DNA of 6,208 nt from Gammaproteobacteria bacterium. GTDB lineage: Bacteria; Pseudomonadota; Gammaproteobacteria; UBA4575. Both the position numbers and the translations under genes were made by a program. The first letter of the stretch is position 1, and every line of letters begins with the position of its first letter. The stretch spans positions 1 to 6,208 of the forward strand of contig JANQKJ010000216.1 in assembly GCA_028281205.1 (NCBI GenBank), written 5' to 3'. Below, in pieces: positions 1 through 5,299 of this stretch. The notes below the pieces were generated by a model, which was not told the DNA's origin, ran no database searches, and saw only the letters and a list, made by a program, of their open reading frames with translations.

Positions 1-549
1 GAGACTTTCCCCCGGATTTAGCACAACATCAAAGAACGATACATTAGTGACATCATCAATAATTGGCGAGTTGGCTTGTTGATAACTACCAATTAGTACT
101 TTGAGTTTGAAGTCGGATGTTTCAATTATCGGAAAAGCCCCAGATTTATATTCCTGATATTCAGGTTCATCCATCTTGTTTGCAGATGGAAGATTTATCC
201 ATAATTGAAAACCTCTCATCAAGCCATCTCTCTGACTTGGACTCTCAGAGTGGATGATACCGCTAGCAGCCTTCATCCATTGTGCGCCGCCAGAGCCGAG
301 GTTTCCGCAATTACCCATACTGTCATTGTGTTGCATATCACCATCGATCATATAAGTGAAAGTATTAAAGCCACGATGAGGGTGCTCTGGAAAGCCTGCA
401 ATGTAGTCATTGGGATCATCACTACTTATTTGATCGAGTAATAAGAATGGATCTAAGTTACGTAGTGCAGGTGTTCCTATCGTGCGTTGTACTGTGACAC
501 CTGCACCTTCAAATGTCTGTATTGCAGAAACTAATTTTGCTGTGGGCAT
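1..549 (-). CDS. Pirin family protein (C-terminus cut off by window edge)
   Basis: Pirins are bicupin, usually iron-binding proteins; bacterial members are known as quercetin 2,3-dioxygenases or as redox/stress regulators, and the exact role here is unknown. Reading leftward from the ATG at 549 gives 183 codons with no stop up to base 1; family members are commonly 230-290 residues, so the second cupin domain is mostly missing. The N-terminal cupin is textbook: EHPHRGF at 55-61, DSMGN at 76-80, QWM at 90-92 and SGIIHSE at 96-102. The four expected metal ligands are all present (H56, H58, H100, E102). RGFQLWINLP follows. The start is supported by a strong AGGGG ribosome-binding site about six bases upstream. 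It lies 37 bases downstream of the DoxX-family gene on the same strand, so the two are probably co-transcribed. Family assignment is very secure; substrate is not known. Confidence 0.95.
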   Translation of the reverse strand, partial: MPTAKLVSAIQTFEGAGVTVQRTIGTPALRNLDPFLLLDQISSDDPNDYIAGFPEHPHRGFNTFTYMIDGDMQHNDSMGNCGNLGSGGAQWMKAASGIIHSESPSQRDGLMRGFQLWINLPSANKMDEPEYQEYKSGAFPIIETSDFKLKVLIGSYQQANSPIIDDVTNVSFFDVVLNPGESL

Positions 550-586
550 AATGGTCCCCTTAGTAGAATTTATGAATTTCCTAGTA

Positions 587-970
587 CTACTTTGATGCAG
601 CAGAGTTATTGTCTAGGCTAAACGAACCCGCGCCGTGAACAGCTAACAGCAGAAATCCTCCGGTTATTGCGATGTTTTTCATAAAAAGAATCGTTTGGAT
701 TTGTTCACTGAAGTTGCTATGGAATATCACGGCTGTTAAGACTGAAAATGCTGCCAGCGAAATTGCTACCCATAGAGTTTTCCAGCCCACCATTATTGCC
801 AGGCCAGCGGCGATTTCGAACAAAATTACTAATGGTAGTAAACCCCCTGGAACACCCATGATATCCATATATCCCTGTGTACTTTCATAGGCAGTTATTT
901 TTGTTATTCCTGAGATAAAGAAAATTTGTCCGAGAAATAGACGTGATATTACTTGCGTAGCATTTACCAT
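587..970 (-). CDS. DoxX family integral membrane protein
   Basis: A 127-residue inner-membrane protein of the DoxX family, small four-helix proteins often found beside redox or stress genes; biochemical function is generally unproven. Hydrophobic segments lie at about 7-25, 42-62, 64-84 and 95-113. Family marks include R10 in the first helix, SGITK at 20-24, E52 with G56 in the second helix, FH at 83-84 before the polar loop, and KN at 98-99 followed by GG at 104-105. Length is normal for the family. The ATG is preceded at eight bases by AGGAGA (plus-strand 979-984), one of the best ribosome-binding sites in the window. It is the first gene of a leftward pair with the pirin gene and is divergent from a LysR-type regulator. 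DoxX plus pirin plus LysR is an arrangement I associate with proteobacterial accessory loci, but I cannot confirm its frequency here. Confidence 0.9.
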   Translation of the reverse strand: MVNATQVISRLFLGQIFFISGITKITAYESTQGYMDIMGVPGGLLPLVILFEIAAGLAIMVGWKTLWVAISLAAFSVLTAVIFHSNFSEQIQTILFMKNIAITGGFLLLAVHGAGSFSLDNNSAASK

Positions 971-1008
971 TTTTTGGATCTCCTAAATTTATATCTTTGC
1001 TTGGGTGT

Positions 1009-1024
1009 TACTCTTTTTTGAGTA
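1009..1024. promoter_or_regulatory. Interrupted dyad TACTC-N6-GAGTA, candidate LysR-type operator
   Basis: Perfect five-base arms separated by six T residues, in the 167-base gap between the divergent DoxX-family and LysR genes. It contains the T-N11-A spacing typical of LysR-type binding sites (T1012 to A1024, also T1009 to A1021). On the minus strand it sits just downstream of a weak possible promoter for the DoxX/pirin pair (TTCTTC at 1046-1051, 17-base spacer, TATCTA at 1023-1028), where binding could repress. The dyad is seen directly; its use by the adjacent regulator is inference. Confidence 0.45.
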
Positions 1025-1062
1025 GATAGTGCTTGTGCTTAGAATGAAGAATATTATTATTG

Positions 1063-1092
1063 TTGTCTTAAATAGAATAAACAGGGTAAATA
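1063..1092 (+). promoter_or_regulatory. Possible promoter of the LysR-type gene
   Basis: TTGTCT (1063-1068), an 18-base spacer and TAAATA (1087-1092) resemble a sigma-70 promoter reading toward the regulator gene, predicting a start near 1099 and a leader of about 40 bases. Both boxes are imperfect and the region is AT-rich, so chance matches are easy. Confidence 0.3.
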
Positions 1093-1100
1093 TGAAATAA

Positions 1101-1121
1101 TTGTTCTTATATTGGCAACAA
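1101..1121. promoter_or_regulatory. Second dyad TTGTT-N11-AACAA upstream of the LysR-type gene
   Basis: Perfect five-base inverted arms with an 11-base spacer, ending 16 bases before the regulator's ATG and just after its possible promoter. Autorepression by LysR-type proteins at such a position is well known, so this is a reasonable second operator candidate; its sequence differs from the dyad at 1009-1024, which weakens the case that one protein binds both. Confidence 0.3.
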
Positions 1122-1137
1122 AATATCTAGAGTGACA

Positions 1138-2034
1138 ATGGATCGTTTTGAAAATATGAGAGTATTTATAAAGGTCGCGGAAGCAGGGAGTATTAGTGCC
1201 GCCGCCGCTCAACTTGGTGTAGTTAAATCTGCAGTGAGCAGACGTTTAAAAGAACTCGAAGAACATTTAGGCGTTGAGCTTTTTCACAGAACGACACGGA
1301 TGATGAGTCTTACTGAAACGGGTCGTGCATTTTATCACGACTCTGTATCGATATTGGAAGATGTGATTGAAGCAGAATTAGCAACATCTAAAGCTCATGA
1401 TAAATTACAGGGTAGTTTGAAGATTGCTTTGCCATCCACTTTTGGCATTATGCATGTAGGCCCAGCTATCAACCAGTTTTTACAGATACATCCGCAGATT
1501 GAGTTTGATTTAGACTTTAATGATCGTGAGGTAGATTTAGTTCGGGAAGGTTTTGATTTAGCGATTCGTATTGCATCACTGCCTGATTCAAGTCTCATTG
1601 CACGTATGCTTGCACCAATTCATTTTATTATCTGTGCTAGTCCTAATTATCTTGAGCTAAATGGGCTGCCCCAATCACCTGATCAGTTAATTAATCATAA
1701 ATGCCTTGCTTATAGTCTGTTAAGTGATTTTGATAGTTGGCATTTTATTGATGCCAGTGGTAATCAAGAGAAGATTAAAATAAATCCTTTTTTGAAGGCA
1801 AGCACAGGTGAATTTCTTAAACACGCGGCGGTTGAAGGACTAGGGATTATTCTTCTGCCAAGGTTTATTGTATATGAAGAAATAGAACGCGGAGATTTGG
1901 TTCCTATTCTCCAAGATCATACAATACCTCATATTCATGCCTATGCAATTTATCCACAAACGCGTCATCTTTCACAACGCGTTAGAGTTTTTGTTGATCA
2001 TCTAGTAAGACGTTTTAATAAGGCTCCTTACTAG
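1138..2034 (+). CDS. LysR-type transcriptional regulator
   Basis: A 298-residue DNA-binding regulator of the LysR family. The winged helix-turn-helix occupies about residues 1-60 (MDRFENMRVF, then SISAAAAQLGV and KSAVSRRLKELEEHLGVELF), followed by the RTTR and TETG signatures, a linker helix to about residue 88, and a periplasmic-binding-protein-like effector domain to about 290, with FDLAIRI and EGLGIILLP as usual landmarks. The effector is not predictable. I chose the ATG at 1138 because GAG lies five bases before it; a GTG six bases earlier (1132) is in frame but has no ribosome-binding site and would only add two residues. It is divergent from the DoxX/pirin pair and probably controls it through dyads in the shared gap. 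No terminator follows the stop. Closest in style to the large CrgA/DhcR-like subgroup, but I would not name it. Confidence 0.95.
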   Translation: MDRFENMRVFIKVAEAGSISAAAAQLGVVKSAVSRRLKELEEHLGVELFHRTTRMMSLTETGRAFYHDSVSILEDVIEAELATSKAHDKLQGSLKIALPSTFGIMHVGPAINQFLQIHPQIEFDLDFNDREVDLVREGFDLAIRIASLPDSSLIARMLAPIHFIICASPNYLELNGLPQSPDQLINHKCLAYSLLSDFDSWHFIDASGNQEKIKINPFLKASTGEFLKHAAVEGLGIILLPRFIVYEEIERGDLVPILQDHTIPHIHAYAIYPQTRHLSQRVRVFVDHLVRRFNKAPY

Positions 2035-2039
2035 GATAG

Positions 2040-2291
2040 TTTCAACAATCTAACAAAAGAAGAAGACCAACAGAGACATTGTTGATTATTGGTTTATGTC
2101 CGCTTGTGTTGTTACTAGAATTTATTTAATCTCCTTTTGTTTCAGGCTGGCATTACTTAATTCAGATTCTATTATCTATAATATTATCTGTTCCAATTAT
2201 GGTCTGGCTGATTATGCCATGGTTGATGCGAATATTTTTTGATGGCTATACCACAAATAAATTGATCAACCTTAATCAAACTATTGAATGA
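2040..2291 (+). pseudogene. Decayed fragment resembling the membrane C-terminus of an antibiotic-biosynthesis-monooxygenase-like protein
   Basis: One reading frame between the LysR gene and the NTF2-like gene encodes two hydrophobic stretches separated only by an in-frame TAA at 2127-2129. The first half contains TLLIIGLCPLVLLLEFI (2076-2126). The second half runs from 2130 to the TGA at 2289-2291 and contains SGWHYLIQ, a hydrophobic helix, then VPIMVWLIMPWLMRIFFDGY. The order helix, PLV, helix, VP-M-W-MP-L-R-F is how I remember the two-helix membrane tail of certain antibiotic biosynthesis monooxygenase-domain proteins. No ABM domain precedes it; an in-frame TAG at 2037-2039 and the LysR gene lie upstream. 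The only good internal ATG (2199) has no ribosome-binding site. I therefore call it a remnant. Alternatives are a chance hydrophobic frame in AT-rich DNA, or a 30-residue membrane peptide starting at 2199. Confidence 0.5.
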
Positions 2292-2305
2292 CCGCTTTTG
2301 TGCTG
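2289..2305 (+). repeat. 17-base direct repeat, left copy
   Basis: TGACCGCTTTTGTGCTG, matching the copy at 2748-2764 in 16 of 17 positions. It begins at the TGA stop of the remnant frame and lies 40 bases before the NTF2-like gene. The pair brackets that gene with a 459-base repeat period. Confidence 0.6.
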
Positions 2306-2345
2306 TAATGTCACTATGAATACCTAAAATATTATTATTAGTATC

Positions 2346-2735
2346 ATGTCCAATGAAATACACCCAAATTTATCTGTTCTAGGTAAACTAGATATTAAAA
2401 ATCTTGATACATGTGCAAACGTCATTTCAGATAAATTCGTCTGGCACTACTTCAATTCAAAACTACCTGAATTGGATGGTAAATATTATGGTTTTGAAGG
2501 ATTTAAAGAATTTTTTCAAAAACTAGCAGAAATAAGTAAAGGTAGTTTTGAAGTAAAAGTAATCGATGCTCGTCCTATAGGAGATGAACTCGTCTTCACA
2601 CAAACATGTAATCGTCTAATGTTTGAGGCCAGTATTATTGAATTTGATGTCGTTGTTGTTTGGCGGGTAGTAAATAACAAAATAGTCGAAGGGTGGGATA
2701 TTCCATCAGTTTTCAATGTGCGTACGATTAAGTAG
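2346..2735 (+). CDS. Small NTF2/SnoaL-like domain protein
   Basis: A 129-residue protein with the pattern of the NTF2-like superfamily (SnoaL-like branch): an N-terminal helical part, WHYFNSKLPEL at 33-43, GFEGFKEFFQKL at 49-60, then alternating strands ending in VVVVWRVVNNKIVEGWDIPS at about 102-121. The last stretch matches the usual 'x-W-x-V-x-D/N-G-K-I' end of the fold. Such proteins act as isomerases, cyclases, hydrolases or non-catalytic ligand binders, so no reaction can be assigned; there is no signal peptide or membrane segment. The ATG at 2346 is the only methionine before residue 47 or later, and I see no ribosome-binding site in the AT-rich sequence before it. It stands alone between the LysR block and the convergent coq7, and is flanked on both sides by the same 17-base direct repeat, which hints that it arrived or duplicated as a unit. 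Confidence 0.82.
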   Translation: MSNEIHPNLSVLGKLDIKNLDTCANVISDKFVWHYFNSKLPELDGKYYGFEGFKEFFQKLAEISKGSFEVKVIDARPIGDELVFTQTCNRLMFEASIIEFDVVVVWRVVNNKIVEGWDIPSVFNVRTIK

Positions 2736-2747
2736 AAATTCGTTCAG

Positions 2748-2764
2748 TGACCGCTTTTATGCTG
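2748..2764 (+). repeat. 17-base direct repeat, right copy
   Basis: TGACCGCTTTTATGCTG, differing from the left copy (2289-2305) at one position. It lies 13 bases after the NTF2-like stop and before the convergent end of coq7. Its tail can form a tiny hairpin (TGCT-GAT-AGCA, 2760-2770), which the left copy cannot. Confidence 0.6.
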
Positions 2765-2790
2765 ATAGCAGTAATTCGATTGAGTTTTTC

Positions 2791-3429
2791 TTAAACCCAA
2801 TAAGCGCCTGTTGTCATTATCTTTGAAACGGCTTGCATGCCTTTTTGTACGGGTTTGGGAAGGTCGACTCCACCAAGGTTTCTTGCTGCATCGCCGTGGC
2901 GGCGCTCATCTTCTTTCATCATTTCAATAATGGCACGGCTTTTATCATCATGGATTGGTAACTTATCAAGGTGACTTTGTAGATGTGTTTCCACTTGGTT
3001 TTCAGTTTCTGCAACAAAACCTAAACTCCATTTATCACCAAACAAACCCGCTGTTGCTCCAATCGCATAGGAGCCGATATACCAAAGTGGCGTGATCATG
3101 CTGCGTGGTGTTTGTAATTCATTTAAGCGTTGCTCGCACCATGCCAGATGGTCTTCTTCCTCTTTTGCAGACACGCGCATTTGTTGTAATGTTGTTTCAT
3201 CACGTGCTGTAAGAGCCTGGCCGTGATACAAGCCTTGTGCGGCAATTTCCCCTGCATGATTGACGCGCATTAGACGCCCGCTCAGTTGCATTTCTTGTGC
3301 TGATAACTCAGTTCCATGAATATCTTTAGCTGGATTTTCGCGTGGGGTAATGCGCGATGATTTTGTCAATGTGCGCAATCCACGATCAAATTCTTCGATT
3401 AATTTATCGCAAAAATTTTGCCTATTCAT
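2791..3429 (-). CDS. coq7: 2-polyprenyl-3-methyl-6-methoxy-1,4-benzoquinone monooxygenase (Coq7, demethoxyubiquinone hydroxylase)
   Basis: Coq7 hydroxylates demethoxyubiquinone in the penultimate step of aerobic ubiquinone synthesis, as a membrane-associated diiron carboxylate enzyme; it replaces the flavin enzyme UbiF of E. coli in many proteobacteria. The 212-residue length is normal. All six iron ligands can be placed: E61 in NHAGEIAAQ, E91 and H94 in EEEDHLAWCE, E143 in ETENQVETHL, and E175 and H178 in EDERRHGDAA. The hydrophobic patch around WYIGSYAIGATAGLFGDKWS (116-135) is the presumed membrane-contact surface. The ATG at 3429 lies five bases after the TAA of the upstream GlcF-like gene with no clear Shine-Dalgarno sequence, which suggests translational coupling in one operon. 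It ends convergent with the NTF2-like gene. Assignment is very secure. Confidence 0.97.
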   Translation of the reverse strand: MNRQNFCDKLIEEFDRGLRTLTKSSRITPRENPAKDIHGTELSAQEMQLSGRLMRVNHAGEIAAQGLYHGQALTARDETTLQQMRVSAKEEEDHLAWCEQRLNELQTPRSMITPLWYIGSYAIGATAGLFGDKWSLGFVAETENQVETHLQSHLDKLPIHDDKSRAIIEMMKEDERRHGDAARNLGGVDLPKPVQKGMQAVSKIMTTGAYWV

Positions 3430-3434
3430 GAGTT

Positions 3435-4595
3435 TTACGCAGTCAATTGCCTTGCCAATAATGTTAACGGATGAACGACTTCAATGTCCAAGCCTATCTT
3501 TTCTAAAGTTAACTGGAAATTTAATGCACAACCAATGTTTGCTGAAACAATAAGGTCGGGTTGCACAGTACGGATAGTGTCAATCTTCTTGTTAAGTAAG
3601 CGTAGATTGCTTTGTTGTGGTGAAGTTAATTGTATGCCGCCAGCTCCACAACAGGCTAAGTTGTCATCAAATTGTATTAACTCAATGGTTGGTATTTGAC
3701 TAAGCAAGCCATCCATATGCTGTTGATTAGCTGAACTCAATGTACATGGTTTATGTACTAGCACACGCTGGTTATAGCTAGAAAACTTTAGTTCTTTGAT
3801 ACCATCTTGCAAGCTCAACCAATGCATGGCATCAAAATGTTTAATCGAAGAATTTGATAATTGTTCATTGAGTTGACGGCCACATCCACTCGCAACAGAT
3901 AGCAATGTACTTGAGCTCTGTGTAGAAAAATATTCCTGTAACTTATTTATACTTAGTTCAGCTTTGTTCAATTGGCCACTGTGTTGAGATAAAGCACCGC
4001 AACATATAATTGTATTTGGCAATATAGCTTTTACGTTTATTGCTTCTAATAGTTTGATTAAGCTGTTTAATGTTTGCTGGTCAAATAAATCACCAGTGCA
4101 ACCAGGGAATATATTTACTTCCGATTGGTATTGTTGTGCAGATGGCTGATAGTTATTTTCTCTAGATACATATTGGAGTAAGCGCAGGTGCCTGTTGGCG
4201 ACTGGTAGCCATTTTGTAATATGGGAAGTTAACTTAGTTGCAGTATGTCCCCATTGGTGTGTTGCTGCGGCTATTGATAATGTTTGTAACCAGCGGCTGG
4301 TGAAATTTTGTTTGCTACGATATAAATTTCGTCCCTGATCAATAATGACTTGGTAATTTACTTTAGCTGGGCAGATCTGCTGACATTTCAAACAGCCAGT
4401 ACAACTTTGTATGTGTTCATGCAATACCTTACTTGCGGTTAACTTATTTTCAGCAAGCGCTTTTATAAGTGAAATGCGCCCACGCGGAGATTCGGCCTCG
4501 TGTTGACTGACTTGATAGGTTGGACAATAAGGTAAACACATACCACACATGACACACTGGTCTGCTTGTTGAGTTAAATCTATCTTATTGGACAT
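3435..4595 (-). CDS. glcF: GlcF-like (Fe-S)-binding oxidoreductase subunit with two 4Fe-4S and two CCG domains
   Basis: A 386-residue soluble Fe-S protein of the GlcF/LutA/HdrB type. These subunits carry electrons from a flavin dehydrogenase (glycolate oxidase GlcD/E in the best-known case) to the quinone pool. The N-terminal half has two 4Fe-4S motifs: C14, C17, C20 and C24P, then C65, C68, C71 and C75P, with SPRGRISLIK (36-45) between them as in E. coli GlcF. The rest holds two cysteine-rich CCG domains, both complete: C166 / C198-C199-G / C238, and C284 / C315-C316-G / C356. Length is slightly below E. coli GlcF (about 407). No flavin subunit is encoded in the window, so the glycolate role is unproven and the symbol marks the closest family only. 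The start has no obvious ribosome-binding site, but the next methionine is inside the first cluster motif. It is the first gene of an operon with coq7. Confidence 0.9.
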   Translation of the reverse strand: MSNKIDLTQQADQCVMCGMCLPYCPTYQVSQHEAESPRGRISLIKALAENKLTASKVLHEHIQSCTGCLKCQQICPAKVNYQVIIDQGRNLYRSKQNFTSRWLQTLSIAAATHQWGHTATKLTSHITKWLPVANRHLRLLQYVSRENNYQPSAQQYQSEVNIFPGCTGDLFDQQTLNSLIKLLEAINVKAILPNTIICCGALSQHSGQLNKAELSINKLQEYFSTQSSSTLLSVASGCGRQLNEQLSNSSIKHFDAMHWLSLQDGIKELKFSSYNQRVLVHKPCTLSSANQQHMDGLLSQIPTIELIQFDDNLACCGAGGIQLTSPQQSNLRLLNKKIDTIRTVQPDLIVSANIGCALNFQLTLEKIGLDIEVVHPLTLLARQLTA

Positions 4596-4628
4596 GTGCT
4601 GTGATATAGAACGTTATACGAGTCTACC

Positions 4629-4641
4629 GGTAAAATTTACC
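4629..4641. promoter_or_regulatory. Palindrome GGTAAAATTTACC in the GlcF-like/ferredoxin divergent region
   Basis: A perfect six-base-arm palindrome around a central A, 34 bases before the GlcF-like start codon on the minus strand and about 50 bases before the ferredoxin -10 box. It overlaps ACCGGT on its left. Position and symmetry suit an operator for one or both divergent genes; no particular regulator is recognised. Confidence 0.35.
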
Positions 4642-4651
4642 AATAAAATTC

Positions 4652-4670
4652 ACTAGGAAAAATCGCTAGT
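4652..4670. promoter_or_regulatory. Dyad ACTAG-N9-CTAGT ahead of the ferredoxin promoter
   Basis: Perfect five-base inverted arms 10 bases after the palindrome at 4629-4641. Its right arm sits where the -35 region of the ferredoxin promoter would fall, so binding there could control that gene. Function is inferred from position only. Confidence 0.3.
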
Positions 4671-4691
4671 AAAGATTGGTTAATAAAGATT

Positions 4692-4697
4692 TATAAT
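4692..4697 (+). promoter_or_regulatory. Consensus -10 box (TATAAT) for the ferredoxin gene
   Basis: An exact TATAAT 55 bases before the ferredoxin ATG. No good -35 box lies 16-18 bases upstream (best is TAAAGA at 4670-4675), a layout common in activator-dependent promoters. Predicted transcription start is near 4704, giving a leader of about 49 bases. Confidence 0.45.
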
Positions 4698-4752
4698 AGC
4701 GGGAACGGATCTCACAGTCTCTCTAACACAATATATACATGGATATAAGCCA

Positions 4753-5058
4753 ATGAATTATTACAAACGCCATCTGTTTATCTGTACGAATATGCGTGAG
4801 GATGGCGTATGTTGTCAGCAGCATGGTGCGCTGGAGATGCGCAAAGAAGTAAAAAACTATGCGAAAGAACTTGGTTTAACCGGGCAAGGCAAGTTAAGAA
4901 TTAATACCGCTGGCTGTCTTGATCGTTGTGATGAAGGCCCAGTGGCAGTGGTGTATCCAGATGATGTTTGGTACTGCTATGAAAGTACGGAAGACCTCAA
5001 AGAAATTATACATAACCATTTGGAAAATGGGGTTATTGTCGAAAGATTAAAGATTTAA
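4753..5058 (+). CDS. Thioredoxin-like [2Fe-2S] ferredoxin
   Basis: A 101-residue cytoplasmic electron carrier of the thioredoxin-fold ferredoxin family (relatives include the Aquifex/Clostridium [2Fe-2S] ferredoxins and the NuoE C-terminal domain). It begins HLFICTN (7-13) with C11, continues to GVCCQQHGA (18-26) with C20/C21, and has the defining NTAGCLDRCDEGPVAVVYPD at 51-70 with C55 and C59. Ligands are C11, one of C20/C21, C55 and C59; the adjacent pair makes the second ligand ambiguous. WY at 73-74 and a C-terminal helix complete the fold. The partner reductase is unknown. It is divergent from the GlcF-like gene and probably monocistronic: a TATAAT box lies upstream, and the next strong terminator is at 5173-5207. 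The ribosome-binding site is weak (AAG about seven bases before the ATG at 4753). Confidence 0.92.
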   Translation: MNYYKRHLFICTNMREDGVCCQQHGALEMRKEVKNYAKELGLTGQGKLRINTAGCLDRCDEGPVAVVYPDDVWYCYESTEDLKEIIHNHLENGVIVERLKI

Positions 5059-5079
5059 CATTAAATTCACATAGTGATC

Positions 5080-5108
5080 TTGACAAATAGCTGACTATAT
5101 TAGAAAAT
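5080..5108 (+). promoter_or_regulatory. Strong sigma-70-like promoter (TTGACA-N17-GAAAAT) between ferredoxin and rplM
   Basis: An exact TTGACA (5080-5085), a 17-base spacer and GAAAAT (5103-5108, four of six consensus bases) followed by a GC-rich discriminator GCGC. It starts 22 bases after the ferredoxin stop. The predicted start near 5115 falls just before a perfect stem-loop, so the promoter drives either a short terminated RNA or a long rplM leader. Confidence 0.6.
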
Positions 5109-5114
5109 GCGCAT

Positions 5115-5207
5115 ATTCAAATATTATTGTATATTTGTTTTTACTCCTCCATCTACCCCTGGTAGTATGTTTAACGCGGCCTTCCTTATTTAGGCCGCGT
5201 TTTTTTT
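5115..5207 (+). ncRNA. Candidate small RNA with three stem-loops and exposed CUCCUCC
   Basis: The predicted transcript is about 93 bases. Stem-loop 1 is CAAATAT-N6-ATATTTG (5118-5137, seven perfect pairs). Then comes a pyrimidine-rich unpaired stretch (5138-5152) containing CTCCTCC, complementary to Shine-Dalgarno sequences. Stem-loop 2 is CTACC-CCT-GGTAG (5153-5165). Stem-loop 3 is a strong GC-rich terminator followed by eight T residues (5173-5207). A TTGACA promoter sits at exactly the right distance upstream. No start codon with a ribosome-binding site lies inside it. This is the usual architecture of a trans-acting, possibly Hfq-bound, bacterial small RNA. Alternatives are a transcription attenuator in the rplM leader, or merely the 3' end of the ferredoxin transcript. 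I do not recognise it as a named family. Confidence 0.5.
5173..5207 (+). terminator. Strong Rho-independent terminator upstream of rplM
   Basis: Nine perfect pairs, AACGCGGCC (5173-5181) with GGCCGCGTT (5193-5201), around an 11-base loop, merging into eight T residues (5200-5207). It ends transcription from the promoter at 5080-5108 and read-through from the ferredoxin gene, insulating rplM-rpsI unless it works as a regulated attenuator. Confidence 0.9.
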
Positions 5208-5239
5208 GCTCGCAAACTAAATCAGCTGGGCCACAACTC

Positions 5240-5268
5240 TTGTCTGAGTACACTGACTCTAGTAGTAT
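5240..5268 (+). promoter_or_regulatory. Candidate rplM-rpsI promoter (TTGTCT-N17-TAGTAT) with GC-rich discriminator
   Basis: TTGTCT (5240-5245), a 17-base spacer and TAGTAT (5263-5268), each matching four of six consensus bases, followed directly by TGCGCGCC. A GC-rich discriminator after the -10 box is characteristic of rRNA and ribosomal-protein promoters under ppGpp/DksA stringent control. The predicted start near 5275 leaves a short leader of about 25 bases to the rplM ATG. It lies downstream of the terminator at 5173-5207, so the operon would not need upstream transcription. Confidence 0.55.
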
Positions 5269-5299
5269 TGCGCGCCTTTGTTATGGTCTTGAATTTAAA

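Noticed and set aside
205..441. Plus-strand open frame of 78 codons
   Set aside because: It is antisense to the well-conserved pirin cupin domain and encodes nothing recognisable.
1132..1137. GTG start two codons before the LysR-type ATG
   Set aside because: No ribosome-binding site at the right distance; the ATG at 1138 has GAG five bases upstream and fits the family start.
2097..2115. Third copy of the 17-base repeat (TGTCCGCTTGTG...)
   Set aside because: Only partly similar after allowing mismatches and a shift, and it overlaps the hydrophobic remnant frame; chance similarity is likely.
2780..2800. Inverted repeat TTGAGTTT-N5-AAACCCAA at the end of coq7 as a convergent terminator
   Set aside because: Arms have an internal mismatch, are AT-rich, and no T tract follows on either strand; too weak to call.
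4629..4641. GlcC/PdhR-type GntR operator before the GlcF-like gene
   Set aside because: The GT and AC half-sites are seven bases apart rather than the three to four bases I expect for that family, so no regulator is assigned.
5096..5101. TATATT as the -10 box paired with TTGACA at 5080
   Set aside because: The spacer would be only 10 bases; GAAAAT at 5103-5108 gives the standard 17.
5135..5299. N-terminal extension of L13 to an upstream start at 5135
   Set aside because: The extra 55 residues have no L13 character, cross a strong terminator and the candidate rplM promoter, and the ATG at 5300 gives exactly the family length.
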